Shown piece by piece: positions 26,992 through 36,182 of a DNA stretch of 64,000 bases. Below the pieces are notes generated by a model. It had not been told where the DNA came from. It did no database searches and was given only the letters and a program-made list of their open reading frames with translations. Source of the stretch: an uncultured Acidimicrobiaceae bacterium. Lineage in GTDB: Bacteria; Actinomycetota; Acidimicrobiia; Acidimicrobiales; UBA10347. The translations under genes and the position numbers were made by a program. Position 1 is the first letter of the stretch, and every line of letters starts with the position of its first letter. The stretch lies in the NCBI GenBank assembly GCA_905182135.1, contig CAJJAG010000003.1, positions 124,001 to 188,000 of the forward strand, read 5' to 3'.

Positions 26992-28215
26992 CTATTGGCG
27001 CACGAATGCGGACAGGTCCCGCGAGCCTGCAACGCCTGTCAGGCTCCCGACCATGGCCTCCGCTAGCGCAGTGGAGTGCTTAAACCCGTGTCCGCTACAG
27101 GGTGATGCCAACATGATCTGGTCGGATTCAGGGTGACGATCAATCAAAAAATGATCATCTTTGGTGCTCGTGTACAAACACACCGCGCTGTGGGCAACCG
27201 TGGGGTTCACACCCGTCAACCGGGGTGCGACCAGGCGAGAATAGAAATCGTCTACCTCGTGCTGTTTAACCTGGCGATCGACGGTTTTGGCCGTCGTTGT
27301 CTCTACGAATTGCTCCCCAAGAAGCTTCAACCCGGGGCGCCCACCCGGGGGGATCGGGAATACCGCGGAGTACTCAGCGATTGTTTGGCCCGGCCAAAGA
27401 ATGAACGGAAAATGCTCGGCAGCGAAGTCTTCTGGCTCATCAACATGGAACCAAAACACGATTTGGCGAGTGACCGTAACGGCCTGAGCATCGATACCCG
27501 GTGCCAGGTCGGAGAACCACGCGCCCGTCGCCACGAGCACGTTTTGAGCCCAATAGTGGGTTTGTTCGGTGTGGACTGTGGCACCTCCATGAGCTGGTTC
27601 GATTGCCACCACAGGCGTGTCCGTAACCGTTTTAGCGCCGGAGCCACGGGCTAGATCGAGTTGGAGTTTGACCGCTCGCTCGCACATGACGATGCCGCCA
27701 GTTGGCTCAAATCCAATCTTTTCATCACCCTGCAACCGGATTCTGGGCACGTGAGTTCGGACCTGATCCGGGGTTCGGATTTCGAATGGGATCGCGGCCC
27801 TCGCTGCGACATCGGCAGTGCGGTCGACGAAGTTTCCCCATCGAGGATCTTGTGTTTTTGTAGGTGGAGTGATGATGTATCCGCCGGGCTGATGCAGCAG
27901 TTGCTGGCCCGTTTCCGCCTCCAGATCGCGCCAAATCTGGTGAGATCTACGAACGAACGGGAGGTACTGCGGGCCTTCCCCTACAGCCAGTCGGGTAATC
28001 CGACTCTCGGCATGCGACGAACCGAAATTATGTGGTGGGTCGTAGCGATCGATACCCAACACCCGCATGCCAGAACGAGCTGCATGCATCAACGCAGCAC
28101 TTCCAATTGCACCCAGGCCAACAACGATCAGGTCAAATTGCTCGCCGTGATCAGGACCGGAGTCGAGGCCACGCTGCAGATCATTTGCCACGTTGCGACT
28201 ATTCGGCTTGGACAA
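26992..28215 (-). CDS. FAD-dependent sarcosine oxidase / N-methyl-L-tryptophan oxidase family protein
   Basis: This 407-residue protein begins its FAD domain with FDLIVVGLGAIGSAALMHAARSGMRVLGIDRYDPPHNFGSSHAESRITR (two joined pieces), where the SHAESRITR segment is the family hallmark near the covalent-flavin region. Later segments NVLVATGAWFSDLAPG, CLYTSTKDDHFLIDRHPE and SPCSGHGFKHSTALAEAMV match monomeric sarcosine oxidase. The flavin-linking Cys could be the one in ASPCSGHGFK or CLYT. It would oxidatively demethylate an N-methyl amino acid. Its start overlaps the end of the 2OG-oxygenase relic by 17 nt. It is the only clearly intact gene in the 25.9-29.3 kb decay zone. Confidence 0.83.
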   Translation of the reverse strand: MSKPNSRNVANDLQRGLDSGPDHGEQFDLIVVGLGAIGSAALMHAARSGMRVLGIDRYDPPHNFGSSHAESRITRLAVGEGPQYLPFVRRSHQIWRDLEAETGQQLLHQPGGYIITPPTKTQDPRWGNFVDRTADVAARAAIPFEIRTPDQVRTHVPRIRLQGDEKIGFEPTGGIVMCERAVKLQLDLARGSGAKTVTDTPVVAIEPAHGGATVHTEQTHYWAQNVLVATGAWFSDLAPGIDAQAVTVTRQIVFWFHVDEPEDFAAEHFPFILWPGQTIAEYSAVFPIPPGGRPGLKLLGEQFVETTTAKTVDRQVKQHEVDDFYSRLVAPRLTGVNPTVAHSAVCLYTSTKDDHFLIDRHPESDQIMLASPCSGHGFKHSTALAEAMVGSLTGVAGSRDLSAFVRQ

Positions 28216-28804
28216 TGGCTTGGCTTTCTAGATAGCTGATCGTGGGGTATTTCTGCCGATTCTCACCGTGGTGACACGACGAAAAACACACCATGGGATA
28301 GTTAGCGATTGCATTGAAGAAGAACGGAGTCGAATAACCAGACCGGCCTGCGGTCGCGTTGTTTACGAAGTGTCGAGTGCTCAAAAAATGGTCAATCGTC
28401 CACCGCTTCAGCAACTCACCCGAGTTCACGACAAAAGCAACACCCGAGTTCACGACAAAAGCGTTGTCGACTCGTGGCGCCTTGATCCACCGCTGGTAGA
28501 AGCTGACCTCTTCGCAACCTTGTCGAAGTTTCGGTGCCGCGGCATGAAGCTCAATGTCTGAGCCGGTGGCGGAGTAGGGCCCAACATCAGCAATCGGGAT
28601 ATCGCCGGCATCGGGATCTGCAGGATTCGAGATGTCCCACGACATCGCTACGCCAAGTAATTCTGGTTCTTTGGCTACCGGATCACAGGTCTCCGATGAC
28701 GTCATATATTCGATACTAGGACGCTGCTGGGCAACGCCGCACCACCTCTTAGCCGAGTTCCATGCACCAACCGTAGGTTGATCTTGATGAACCCACATCC
28801 GCAC
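28199..28804 (-). pseudogene. 2-oxoglutarate/Fe(II) oxygenase (isopenicillin N synthase-like) with internal deletion
   Basis: The 201-codon frame joins two ends of an IPNS-like oxygenase. Near residues 65-100, DIPIADVGPYSA and LRQGCEEVSFY match the N-terminus. From about 105, RWIKAPRVDNAFVVNSG, ELLKRWTIDHFLSTRHFVN and YSTPFFFNAIANYP match the C-terminus with the last iron His region. The central 150-200 residues, including the HxD iron motif, are absent. A 24-nt tandem duplication at about 28420-28467 repeats AFVVNSG. The frame stays open but the enzyme cannot be functional. The original start was probably Met34 (28705). Confidence 0.72.
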
Positions 28805-28876
28805 GAGAACGTGTGATCAATTTCTACGGTCTTCTAGGACACCTCACTCGAAGTCGAAGCGATGTCGGTCGGCTAG

Positions 28877-29220
28877 GGCTTAATCGACGACATCGGACTT
28901 CTCCACCTGGTTGGCTCAGTCGCTGCGGGACAACGACGCACGCAGGTGCTCGACGAGGTCGCTCTGCCCCTCGGCGTGGACTCTGCATCAACACAATTTC
29001 TCGGCAAGGCCACCAGGACCGTCAGCAAACCCAATGGCTTGCGGGTTGTTGAGCCCGGCCATGAACTCGAGTTTCTAGACCCTTTTCCCATCGGGCGACT
29101 GTGGGGCGTGGGACTGGCTACGGCGCAGCAGCTACAAAATCATGGCATTAGCCATGTGTCAAATATCGTTGCCGCCGGCCTCGATGGGTTCATCGGCCAT
29201 GCTGGCCTGGTGACCCGCGA
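28877..29220 (+). pseudogene. dinB: DNA polymerase IV (dinB) fragment
   Basis: One frame reads LIDDIGLLHLVGS then VLDEVALPLGVDSASTQFLG, then SKPNGLRVVEPGHELEFLDP and GRLWGVGLATAQQLQNHGIS. This is the palm-end, LDEVGLPxTVGVARTKFLAKVAS, and thumb helix-hairpin-helix region of DinB Y-family polymerases. The catalytic N-terminus with the metal-binding Asp is missing, a TAG lies just upstream in frame, and similarity is lost after about 29220. It is therefore a relic of roughly 110 codons out of 350-400. Confidence 0.72.
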
Positions 29221-29323
29221 CGAGCGACGCACTCACCATGCCCATGCTCCCGGACTAGAACCTCATCAGTAAGCGCCGCCATATGAGCGGCCGCAGGACC
29301 ACAAATATTAATGGTGGCGACGT

Positions 29324-30262
29324 CTAGAGATCGGCGAGGAAGTCGTCGATCATGGCATCGAGACCAAATGCAGGTTCCCAACCCCACTCGGCTCTGGCGA
29401 CCGCATCGTCGATGGTCAGGTTGCGGGCCAAGCTGATTGCTGCTGCAGGGTCAACGTCAAACGTGATCTGTGCGCCGGGTACTCGGGATTGCACCGCATC
29501 GGCGAGTTCGCCAGCCGTTGGTGTGGGCCGAACACCATCTACTAAGTAGTTCATTGTCTTGATGTCATCGAGCGGCGCCGCCGCCAAATCGATGGCTGCT
29601 TTGGCCGCGTCCTTGTAATACAGGATAGGAATAATGGTTTCGGGGCCTGTCCACACGCTGAACGGCTCATTCTTGCCCGCCGCTTCGATCATCCAGCTCG
29701 TGTACTGCGCAAGGCTCTTAGTCGTAACGCCGGGGCCGACGATCGAGGGGTACCGAAGGCCACGGAAGTCGAGCCCGTACTTGCCTCGATACCAGGCACC
29801 AAGGTTCTCGGCGAACACCTTGGTCACGCCATAGATACTGTTCGGCCGCTGCAAGCTCATGTCATCGACAGGCACGCCTTGGCCGATGTCGCGACCATAA
29901 GTACCGATACTGCTAGCGAAGATGATCTGTTCGGTCCCCGCTTGTCTGGCCGCTTCGAACAATGTGATTACGCCCGACACGTTGGACCGCAGCAGACCTT
30001 GCGGGTCTGCCTCGCCCGGTCCGGTCAGGGTTGCGCCAAAGTGATAGATCGAATCGGGAGCCGTCGAGGCAATGAGCTGCTCGATGGCGTCGTCGTCACC
30101 AAGATCGGCTTGGACCAGTTGCACCTGGTCGACAATGTCGCTGATGCGATCGAAATTGCCCGACCTGTGGGACACAATCACATCGTCTCGGCCTTGAGCG
30201 ACCAGCATGCGAACGATTTCGGCGCCGATAAACCCGGTGCCACCAGTAATCAGAATGCTCAT
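29324..30262 (-). CDS. NAD(P)-dependent epimerase/dehydratase (extended SDR)
   Basis: The protein has 312 residues from ATG 30262 (MSILITGGTGFIGAEIVRML). It has the extended-SDR glycine motif GGTGFIG and the catalytic Tyr/Lys in NSIYGVTKVFAENLG, with Ser in IIFASSIGTYGRD. RYPSIVGPGVTTKSL is the substrate-loop region. It resembles threonine-dehydrogenase-like and UDP-sugar epimerase SDRs; the substrate cannot be fixed. The open frame to 30424 is not family-like. Divergent from the methyltransferase gene. Confidence 0.85.
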   Translation of the reverse strand: MSILITGGTGFIGAEIVRMLVAQGRDDVIVSHRSGNFDRISDIVDQVQLVQADLGDDDAIEQLIASTAPDSIYHFGATLTGPGEADPQGLLRSNVSGVITLFEAARQAGTEQIIFASSIGTYGRDIGQGVPVDDMSLQRPNSIYGVTKVFAENLGAWYRGKYGLDFRGLRYPSIVGPGVTTKSLAQYTSWMIEAAGKNEPFSVWTGPETIIPILYYKDAAKAAIDLAAAPLDDIKTMNYLVDGVRPTPTAGELADAVQSRVPGAQITFDVDPAAAISLARNLTIDDAVARAEWGWEPAFGLDAMIDDFLADL

Positions 30263-30440
30263 ACGCCTAGTTTCGCAGGCCAGGAGCACCCGCGGGTAAG
30301 CCCGGTCCGCTAAGGCGAAACCAAAAAGCCAACCCGCAACCAACCGAGCCTGCCTCTGAAGCCTCACCAGAAATGCGCAACCTGACTCGCCGGCCGACGA
30401 ACGCGTAGTATGCGACCAACTCAACTATGCCGAGGGACCC

Positions 30441-31511
30441 ATGAATACTGAGCTCGATCGCGATGCTGTCAAGATGTTCGGCTTCAAGGTTTGGACTTAC
30501 AAGATGGGCGAGCAGGTCTCACTCATGATCTACCTCGGTGATCATCTTGGCTTGTACAAAACCATGGCAGGTCGCGGCATTGTGACGTCACACCAGATCG
30601 CCGATGCGGCCGAGCTACACGAACGGTTCGTTCGTGAATGGCTTCTTGGACAGGCCGCAGCGGGTCTCATTGAGCGCCATGACGACGGCCGCTTCGAGCT
30701 CACCGAGGTGCAGGCAGCAGTGCTTGCCGACGAACAAGACTCGATCTCTTTCGCTGTTGGTGCATTCCGAGGTGGCGTCGAGACGACAGTGCTCGAAAAG
30801 ATCGCCGACTCGTTCCGCACCGGCATTGGTGTCACCTACCAGGAACAAGGCCCAAACGCAGCCGCTGGTTTGGCTCGCATGACAGGTCCTTGGTCGCGGC
30901 TTGCCCTGACGTCGACGGTACTTCCTGCGTTAGACGGTGTCGTCGCCAAGCTCGACGCGGGGGCGTCGGTCGTCGACGTAGGTTGCGGCGGCGGGGTCAT
31001 GCTGACGACGTTGGCCCAGGCCTTCCCGAACAGCCAATGCATCGGGTACGACCCCAGCGAGACAGCGATCAACATCGCCCGCAGCAGGGCCGCCGATATG
31101 GGTCTCAACAACTGCGAGTTCGTCGTCGCCGGTGGTGAGGACCTGCCCGCCAGTAGCGGCTACGACCTGGTCATCACATTTGATTGCATGCACGACATGG
31201 CCTTTCCTAACCGCACTGCGTCGGCAATCCGCAACGCAATTGCCAGTGACGGAACCTGGCTCCTTAAGGACATCCGCTCGACCGGCGACTTCAAAAGGGA
31301 CAGCCGCAATCCGCTGTTGGCCATGTTCTATGGCTTCTCGGTTGCATCTTGTCTGCAGTCAGCCATGTCAGAGCCTGGGGGCGCTGGCCTGGGCACCCTT
31401 GGCCTTCATGCTGGAGCGGCCCAAGCGTTGACCGAGACCGCCGGCTTTGGCCGCTTCATCACCCATGACCTCGACGATGCCGCCAACCTCTACTACGAAG
31501 TCCGCGTCTAA
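30441..31511 (+). CDS. class I SAM-dependent methyltransferase with N-terminal winged helix
   Basis: The 356-residue protein has an N-terminal helical/winged-helix dimerisation domain (residues about 15-100, with SHQIADAAELHERFVREWLLGQAAAGLI in two pieces). The SAM-binding motif I VVDVGCGGGVMLTTLAQAFPNS is followed by CIGYDPSETAINIARSRA. A later VITFDCMHDMAFPNR corresponds to motif post-I/IV. The layout resembles mycobacterial Rv2258c-like methyltransferases. The acceptor is unknown. It is monocistronic, with a convergent cupin gene downstream. Confidence 0.85.
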   Translation: MNTELDRDAVKMFGFKVWTYKMGEQVSLMIYLGDHLGLYKTMAGRGIVTSHQIADAAELHERFVREWLLGQAAAGLIERHDDGRFELTEVQAAVLADEQDSISFAVGAFRGGVETTVLEKIADSFRTGIGVTYQEQGPNAAAGLARMTGPWSRLALTSTVLPALDGVVAKLDAGASVVDVGCGGGVMLTTLAQAFPNSQCIGYDPSETAINIARSRAADMGLNNCEFVVAGGEDLPASSGYDLVITFDCMHDMAFPNRTASAIRNAIASDGTWLLKDIRSTGDFKRDSRNPLLAMFYGFSVASCLQSAMSEPGGAGLGTLGLHAGAAQALTETAGFGRFITHDLDDAANLYYEVRV

Positions 31512-31571
31512 CCGGGATCGTCGACGTCTAGGGCTCGCACAGTATTCCGGCGATGACAGGCCGAACGCTTG

Positions 31572-32114
31572 CTAACCGGGGAATTCCGTGTGGTCTGCAG
31601 CGATCAGCACCACCACAAGCACGCATGGTTCATCGTAGGGATTGCGCCATGCATGCCGGGTACCGCTCTGCACCACGGTGTCACCTGCGGCTAGTTCCTT
31701 AGTCGCTCCGTCGTCTAGCTCGAGCACACATCGACCCGAAATAATGTACTCATAGTCAATGGTGGCCGTCGTATGCATACCAGGGTTCTCGGGCTCCATA
31801 TGAGCCGCCATACCCGGTAGCTTCTCTTCCATCTCGCCCAGCGCAGCTTCAATGTCCAGGTCTTCGGTGAACACCGCCGAGTCTGGTGCCACGGTGAAAA
31901 TGCCGAAACGAAAGCCATTCTGACCAGGGAAGTAAGCTGGCGTGCTCGGACGGCCACCATCATCGGGATAGCTCATGCGCCCGTCACTCCCCCAGAGCTG
32001 GAAAAACTCTGCACCTGGCACCAACGCCAGCGTTGTTGGTTCGATCACCTGGTCGCTGGCAAACACGGCCTTGCCGTTCTCATCGTGTCCGGTCACTACG
32101 CGTCTGATTCCCAT
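31572..32114 (-). CDS. cupin-domain protein
   Basis: The protein has 180 residues from ATG 32114 (MGIRRVVTGHDENGKAVFASD). The C-terminal half is a cupin barrel with DYEYIISGRCVLELDDGATKELAAGDTVVQSGTRHAWRN in two pieces, giving the metal-ligand positions E and H. The first His pair of motif 1 is reduced (HTTATIDYEYI), so metal binding is uncertain. Family members are dioxygenase-like or regulators. It diverges from the first M20 peptidase gene with 58 nt between starts. Confidence 0.75.
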   Translation of the reverse strand: MGIRRVVTGHDENGKAVFASDQVIEPTTLALVPGAEFFQLWGSDGRMSYPDDGGRPSTPAYFPGQNGFRFGIFTVAPDSAVFTEDLDIEAALGEMEEKLPGMAAHMEPENPGMHTTATIDYEYIISGRCVLELDDGATKELAAGDTVVQSGTRHAWRNPYDEPCVLVVVLIAADHTEFPG

Positions 32115-32172
32115 GGCCTCAGAGTAGACGAGCGACAAACCACAGGTCACGGGTCGCGAGTTAGGGTGGCAC

Positions 32173-33336
32173 ATGGCTCGACCTGACCTGATTTCAACCC
32201 TGACTATCGCCGAGCGAGTCGGTGACCTGGTTCGAATCCCCAGTGTGAACCCGCTTCAGGCGGGGCCAACATCGGGCGACGATGGCGAGGTTGCGCTAAG
32301 CACATGGCTGGCAGAAAGAGCCGCCGACCTTGGTGCCGACGTCACGGTCGACGACATCGTCGACGGCCGCAACAACGTGTACGCCCGCTTCCAGGGTCAG
32401 ACCGACCGAGTGGTCACTGTCGACGTTCACTTAGACACCGTGGGCGTCGAGCACATGACCGACCCCGCCTTCGATGGTCGCATCGAAGACGGACGCGTCT
32501 ACGGCCGAGGTTCGGTCGACACCAAGGCAAGCCTGGCCATTGTTCTCAGCGTTCTCGAAGAAATGCGTGCCGCCGGCGAGCAACCAGTGCCCACATTGAA
32601 CGTTGTTGGCACAGTGGCCGAAGAGATGGGGGGCCTAGTCGGCGCCGCTGGCTACCGCGATTGGCTCCAAAAACATGGCAGTCGGATCGACCAAATGATC
32701 GTGGCAGAACCAACTATGTGTGCACCAGTCCACGGGCATAAGGGCGGCGTTGGTCTCGAGGTCACGGTGCATGGCCACGCAGCGCACTCGTCAAAGCCAC
32801 ACCTCGGGCAGAACGCCATCAGCGGTGCCGCTCGCATCATCGCAGCGATCGACGCTGAACAAGAGCGGCTCGATTCCATTCCTCCACCAACCGCTGTGGG
32901 CAATGGATCAGTTGCGGTGCTTGAGGTCAATGGCGGTGTGGCTCGCAACATCATTCCACCGCACTGCGATTTGTTCGCAGGGCGGCGTTGCGCCCCGGGC
33001 GAAGACCCCGAACTGATCTTCGAACAGCTGAGTGAATTAATGCGTCAGGCGGCACATCCGCTGAAGACCGACATCACCTTGGCCAACGGATTCGCCGCAG
33101 CCGCTTTCTATCAAGATCCTGATTCTGCACTTGTTCAGATGCTCGCCGGTTTAGCCAAGACCGAACCCGATGTTGCGTCCTATGGCAGCAATGCGCTGCA
33201 GTACGCCGAGGTTGCCTCCGAGATCGTGGTGTTCGGGCCGGGCTCGATCGACCAAGCGCACCAGGCGATCGAATGGATCGACATCGCCGAGATCGACAAG
33301 GCCGCCGCCATCTACCGCACACTTTTGCGGACCTGA
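32173..33336 (+). CDS. M20-family metallopeptidase (ArgE/DapE-like), copy 1
   Basis: This 387-residue enzyme carries the di-zinc ligand and catalytic motifs VDVHLDTVGV (His and Asp), YGRGSVDTKASLA (bridging Asp), VAEEMGG (catalytic Glu-Glu), VAEPT and the final His in DQAHQAIEW. The dimerisation lid contains HGHAAHSSKPHLGQNAI. It would hydrolyse an N-acyl amino acid or dipeptide such as acetylornithine or N-succinyl-diaminopimelate; the true substrate is not evident. The second copy starts 2 nt after its stop and is closely similar along the full length. Confidence 0.88.
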   Translation: MARPDLISTLTIAERVGDLVRIPSVNPLQAGPTSGDDGEVALSTWLAERAADLGADVTVDDIVDGRNNVYARFQGQTDRVVTVDVHLDTVGVEHMTDPAFDGRIEDGRVYGRGSVDTKASLAIVLSVLEEMRAAGEQPVPTLNVVGTVAEEMGGLVGAAGYRDWLQKHGSRIDQMIVAEPTMCAPVHGHKGGVGLEVTVHGHAAHSSKPHLGQNAISGAARIIAAIDAEQERLDSIPPPTAVGNGSVAVLEVNGGVARNIIPPHCDLFAGRRCAPGEDPELIFEQLSELMRQAAHPLKTDITLANGFAAAAFYQDPDSALVQMLAGLAKTEPDVASYGSNALQYAEVASEIVVFGPGSIDQAHQAIEWIDIAEIDKAAAIYRTLLRT

Positions 33337-33338
33337 TC

Positions 33339-34508
33339 ATGACGATCCCGGTCACAGAAACATCGGCTCTCACACTCGCCGAACGAGTCGGCGACCTGGT
33401 GCGTATCCCCAGTGTCAACCCCCTTCAGGCCGGACCAAAATCGGGCAGTGACGGCGAACGAGACATCTCAGCATGGCTCGCCGACCAGGCCGATCAACTC
33501 GGCGCGCAGGTCACGGTCGACGACATCATCGACGGACGCAACAACGTCTACGCCCGCTTCCAGGGTCAGACCGACCGAGTGGTCACTATCGATGTGCACC
33601 TCGACACCGTGGGCGTCGAGCACATGACCGACCCTGCATTCGACGGCCGGATCGAAGACGGACGCGTCTACGGCCGAGGTTCGGTCGACACCAAGGCCAC
33701 GCTCGCCATCGTGCTGAGCGTGTTGGATGAGATGCGTTCAGCTGGCGAGCGTCCGATGCCGACAGTAAACGTCGTGGGCACGATCAGCGAAGAAATGGGT
33801 GGTCTGATTGGGGCCGCTGGTTACCGAGATTGGCTGCAGTCCAACGGCGACCATGTCGATCAAATGATCGTGGCCGAACCAACCATGTGCGCACCCGTGC
33901 ATGGACATAAGGGCGGTATGGGACTCGAGATCACGGTGCACGGCCACGCTGCTCATTCCTCTAAACCACATCTCGGTCAGAACGCCATCAGCGGCGCAGC
34001 CCGCATCATGGCTGCCGTCGAGGCCGAACACGACGCACTGCAGATTCCCGAGCCGATGACTGCGGTCGGCAATGGATCACTCTCGGTAACCGAAATCTCA
34101 GGTGGCGTGGCTCGCAACATCATCCCGCCGCATTGCCATGTCTATGCAGGTCGACGCATGGCCCCTGGCGAAGACCCGGACCAGGTCTTCGAACATCTCA
34201 GCGACGTCGTCCGGTCCGCGGCTCACCCGCTTCAGACCGAGATAGTTCTCGCCAATGGTTCCGCTAGTGCTGGCTTCTATCAGGATCCGAACTCGCCTTT
34301 AGTTCAAAGCCTTGCTGCCCTGGCCGGATGCAGCCCCGACGTAGCCAGCTATGGCAGCAACGCTCTGCGCTACGACACAGTTGCGTCTGAAATCGTAATC
34401 TTCGGTCCTGGGTCGATAGACCAAGCGCATCAGGCGATCGAATGGATCGACATCGCTGAGCTCGACAAGGCCGCCGCCATCTATCGCGCCTGGCTTCGGG
34501 CCGGCTGA
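33339..34508 (+). CDS. M20-family metallopeptidase (ArgE/DapE-like), copy 2
   Basis: The protein has 389 residues from ATG 33339, placed right after the stop of copy 1, so translation is probably coupled. All metal and catalytic motifs of copy 1 are kept (VDVHLDTVGV as IDVHLDTVGV, GRGSVDTKA, SEEMGG, AEPTMCAP, AHQAIEW). By eye about four fifths of residues are identical, with long identical DNA tracts such as around 33540-33700. Differences cluster in the lid and C-terminal third. This is a recent tandem duplication; retained catalytic residues suggest both act, perhaps as a heterodimer or on different substrates. Confidence 0.88.
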   Translation: MTIPVTETSALTLAERVGDLVRIPSVNPLQAGPKSGSDGERDISAWLADQADQLGAQVTVDDIIDGRNNVYARFQGQTDRVVTIDVHLDTVGVEHMTDPAFDGRIEDGRVYGRGSVDTKATLAIVLSVLDEMRSAGERPMPTVNVVGTISEEMGGLIGAAGYRDWLQSNGDHVDQMIVAEPTMCAPVHGHKGGMGLEITVHGHAAHSSKPHLGQNAISGAARIMAAVEAEHDALQIPEPMTAVGNGSLSVTEISGGVARNIIPPHCHVYAGRRMAPGEDPDQVFEHLSDVVRSAAHPLQTEIVLANGSASAGFYQDPNSPLVQSLAALAGCSPDVASYGSNALRYDTVASEIVIFGPGSIDQAHQAIEWIDIAELDKAAAIYRAWLRAG

Positions 34509-34531
34509 ACGGCTCTAGAGATCATGACGCG

Positions 34532-34930
34532 GACATGGTCGTGGTTAGCTGTGGACCAGCCGGGGTCATGGCTGCTATACGCTGCGCGCAGCAGGGGCTG
34601 CGGATTATCACTCTCGTCGGCGCTGGGCGTTCCAGATCAAGCCTTGCGAGACCCGTGAGCATGCGCTTGGACCTGGAGTCCTCGAAGCGCTGCTAGGTGA
34701 ATGGGGACCCCAGATTAGTTGCAGGTCGACCGAGTTACTTCCCACCGGTTTCGTAGCATCGCCACCGATCGGTTCAGCAGCGGACCCGTTTTTCTTGCGG
34801 GCGTCGCAGCCCATCGGATGCCACCATTCAACGGTCAAGGCATGTGCAGCGGCATGAACGATGCCGAAAACTTGGCGTGGAAGTTCCCTCCTGTTGCACA
34901 TGGCATTGCCACACCCGATCTGCTCGCGAT
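34532..34930 (+). pseudogene. FAD-dependent aromatic monooxygenase (MhpA/PheA-like) remnant
   Basis: An N-terminal piece DMVVVSCGPAGVMAAIRCAQ with QQGLRIITLVG matches the FAD-binding start (normally VVVVGxGPVGxxxA..LAQxGLRVxVLE). After a frame change and stops, a C-terminal piece at about 34780-34900 reads GPVFLAGVAAHRMPPFNGQG followed by MCSGMNDAENLAWKF, the DG motif of these hydroxylases (Asp of GDAAH replaced by Val). The whole middle domain is gone. About 130 codons remain of roughly 500. Confidence 0.72.
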
Positions 34931-35100
34931 CTCTGCCGCAGAGTTGCGATTCCTTCACCGTGGGCAACGCCTGGACGTTGCTCACCCGCCCCGACGCACC
35001 CACTGAAATTCTCGAAACCACCCACGGACTAAGGTCAAACGCATCGCTCAATAACCGTGTTGGTGCTCAACCAAGCCACAGCGATACAAAGGTGACGCAG

Positions 35101-36027
35101 ATGACTTCGCAACCCCCCACGATCAACGCCGAAGTCGTCCAAGTGGCCGATAACGCCTATGCCTATGTGCAGGACGACGGCAGCTGGTTCATCAATAATA
35201 CCGGCTTCGTTATCGGCCCTGATGGCGTCATCCTGATCGATACCTCGTCGACCGAGGCTCGAACCCGAGCGTTCTTAGACGCCGTCGCCGAGATTACAGA
35301 TGCGCCCATTCATGCCGTGGTCAACACCCATCATCATGGCGACCACACCCATGGCAACTACCTAACCGCGCCTGCACCAATCATTAGCCACCGCCTATGT
35401 AAGGACATCGTCGAAAAAGCCGGCATCGACCACTACCCCACCGCATTTGAGCAGCCCAACTGGGGCAATCTGGAACTGCGAGCGCCCACGATTACGTTCA
35501 AGACACGTATGGACCTCTGGGCCGGTGACACCATTGTCGAGCTGCACACCATGGGCGACGTTGCGCACACGACGAACGACGTTGTTGCTTGGCTACCAAC
35601 AGAAGGCGTGCTCTACACGGGTGATCTGGTTTTTCATGGCGGCACGCCGTTTGTCCTCATGGGTTCGGTGCAGGGCAGCATCGATGCCCTCGACGTCTTG
35701 CGGGGCTTTGGCGCCGAGACCGTCGTCCCTGGTCATGGCAAGGTCACCGGGCCACAGGTCTTCGATGACATCGAGCGATATTTGAGCATGATCCTAGATG
35801 TTGCAACAGCCGCCCATTCTGCTGGGAAGACGCCGCTTGATGCTGCTCGCGGTGTCGAGTTGGGCGACTTCGCATCACTAACCGACAGCGAGCGACTGGT
35901 CGGCAATCTCTACCGAGCCATGGCTGAAATCGACGGCCCCGAAGCCAACGCCAACATGTCGATCGCCGCCGCCATTGGCGATATGATCACCTTCCACGGC
36001 GGCCCGCTTCTCCCGTGCAGCGCCTAA
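35101..36027 (+). CDS. MBL-fold metallo-hydrolase
   Basis: The protein has 308 residues from ATG 35101. Metal-binding motifs are NTHHHGDHTHGNY (HxHxDH class), the later His in HTMGDVAHTTND, the bridging Asp in LYTGDLVFHGG and the terminal His in VPGHGKVTG. The C-terminal helical part (residues about 220-308) is typical of alkyl-sulfatase/lactonase-like members. No signal peptide is visible. The open frame upstream to 34861 is the monooxygenase relic and is not part of the protein. Confidence 0.87.
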   Translation: MTSQPPTINAEVVQVADNAYAYVQDDGSWFINNTGFVIGPDGVILIDTSSTEARTRAFLDAVAEITDAPIHAVVNTHHHGDHTHGNYLTAPAPIISHRLCKDIVEKAGIDHYPTAFEQPNWGNLELRAPTITFKTRMDLWAGDTIVELHTMGDVAHTTNDVVAWLPTEGVLYTGDLVFHGGTPFVLMGSVQGSIDALDVLRGFGAETVVPGHGKVTGPQVFDDIERYLSMILDVATAAHSAGKTPLDAARGVELGDFASLTDSERLVGNLYRAMAEIDGPEANANMSIAAAIGDMITFHGGPLLPCSA

Positions 36028-36182
36028 CCCTGCGCCACACGGAGCCTGCGGCCGTCGAGGCTTCACCCAACTAAACACGACAGTTACCCGGCGATCGTTG
36101 GCCTAGAGGGATTGTTAATCCGCAGAACTCGGCGAAGGTTCCGGCGAGGTGCACGGTGACCATGGCGACAACGAAGTACTGG

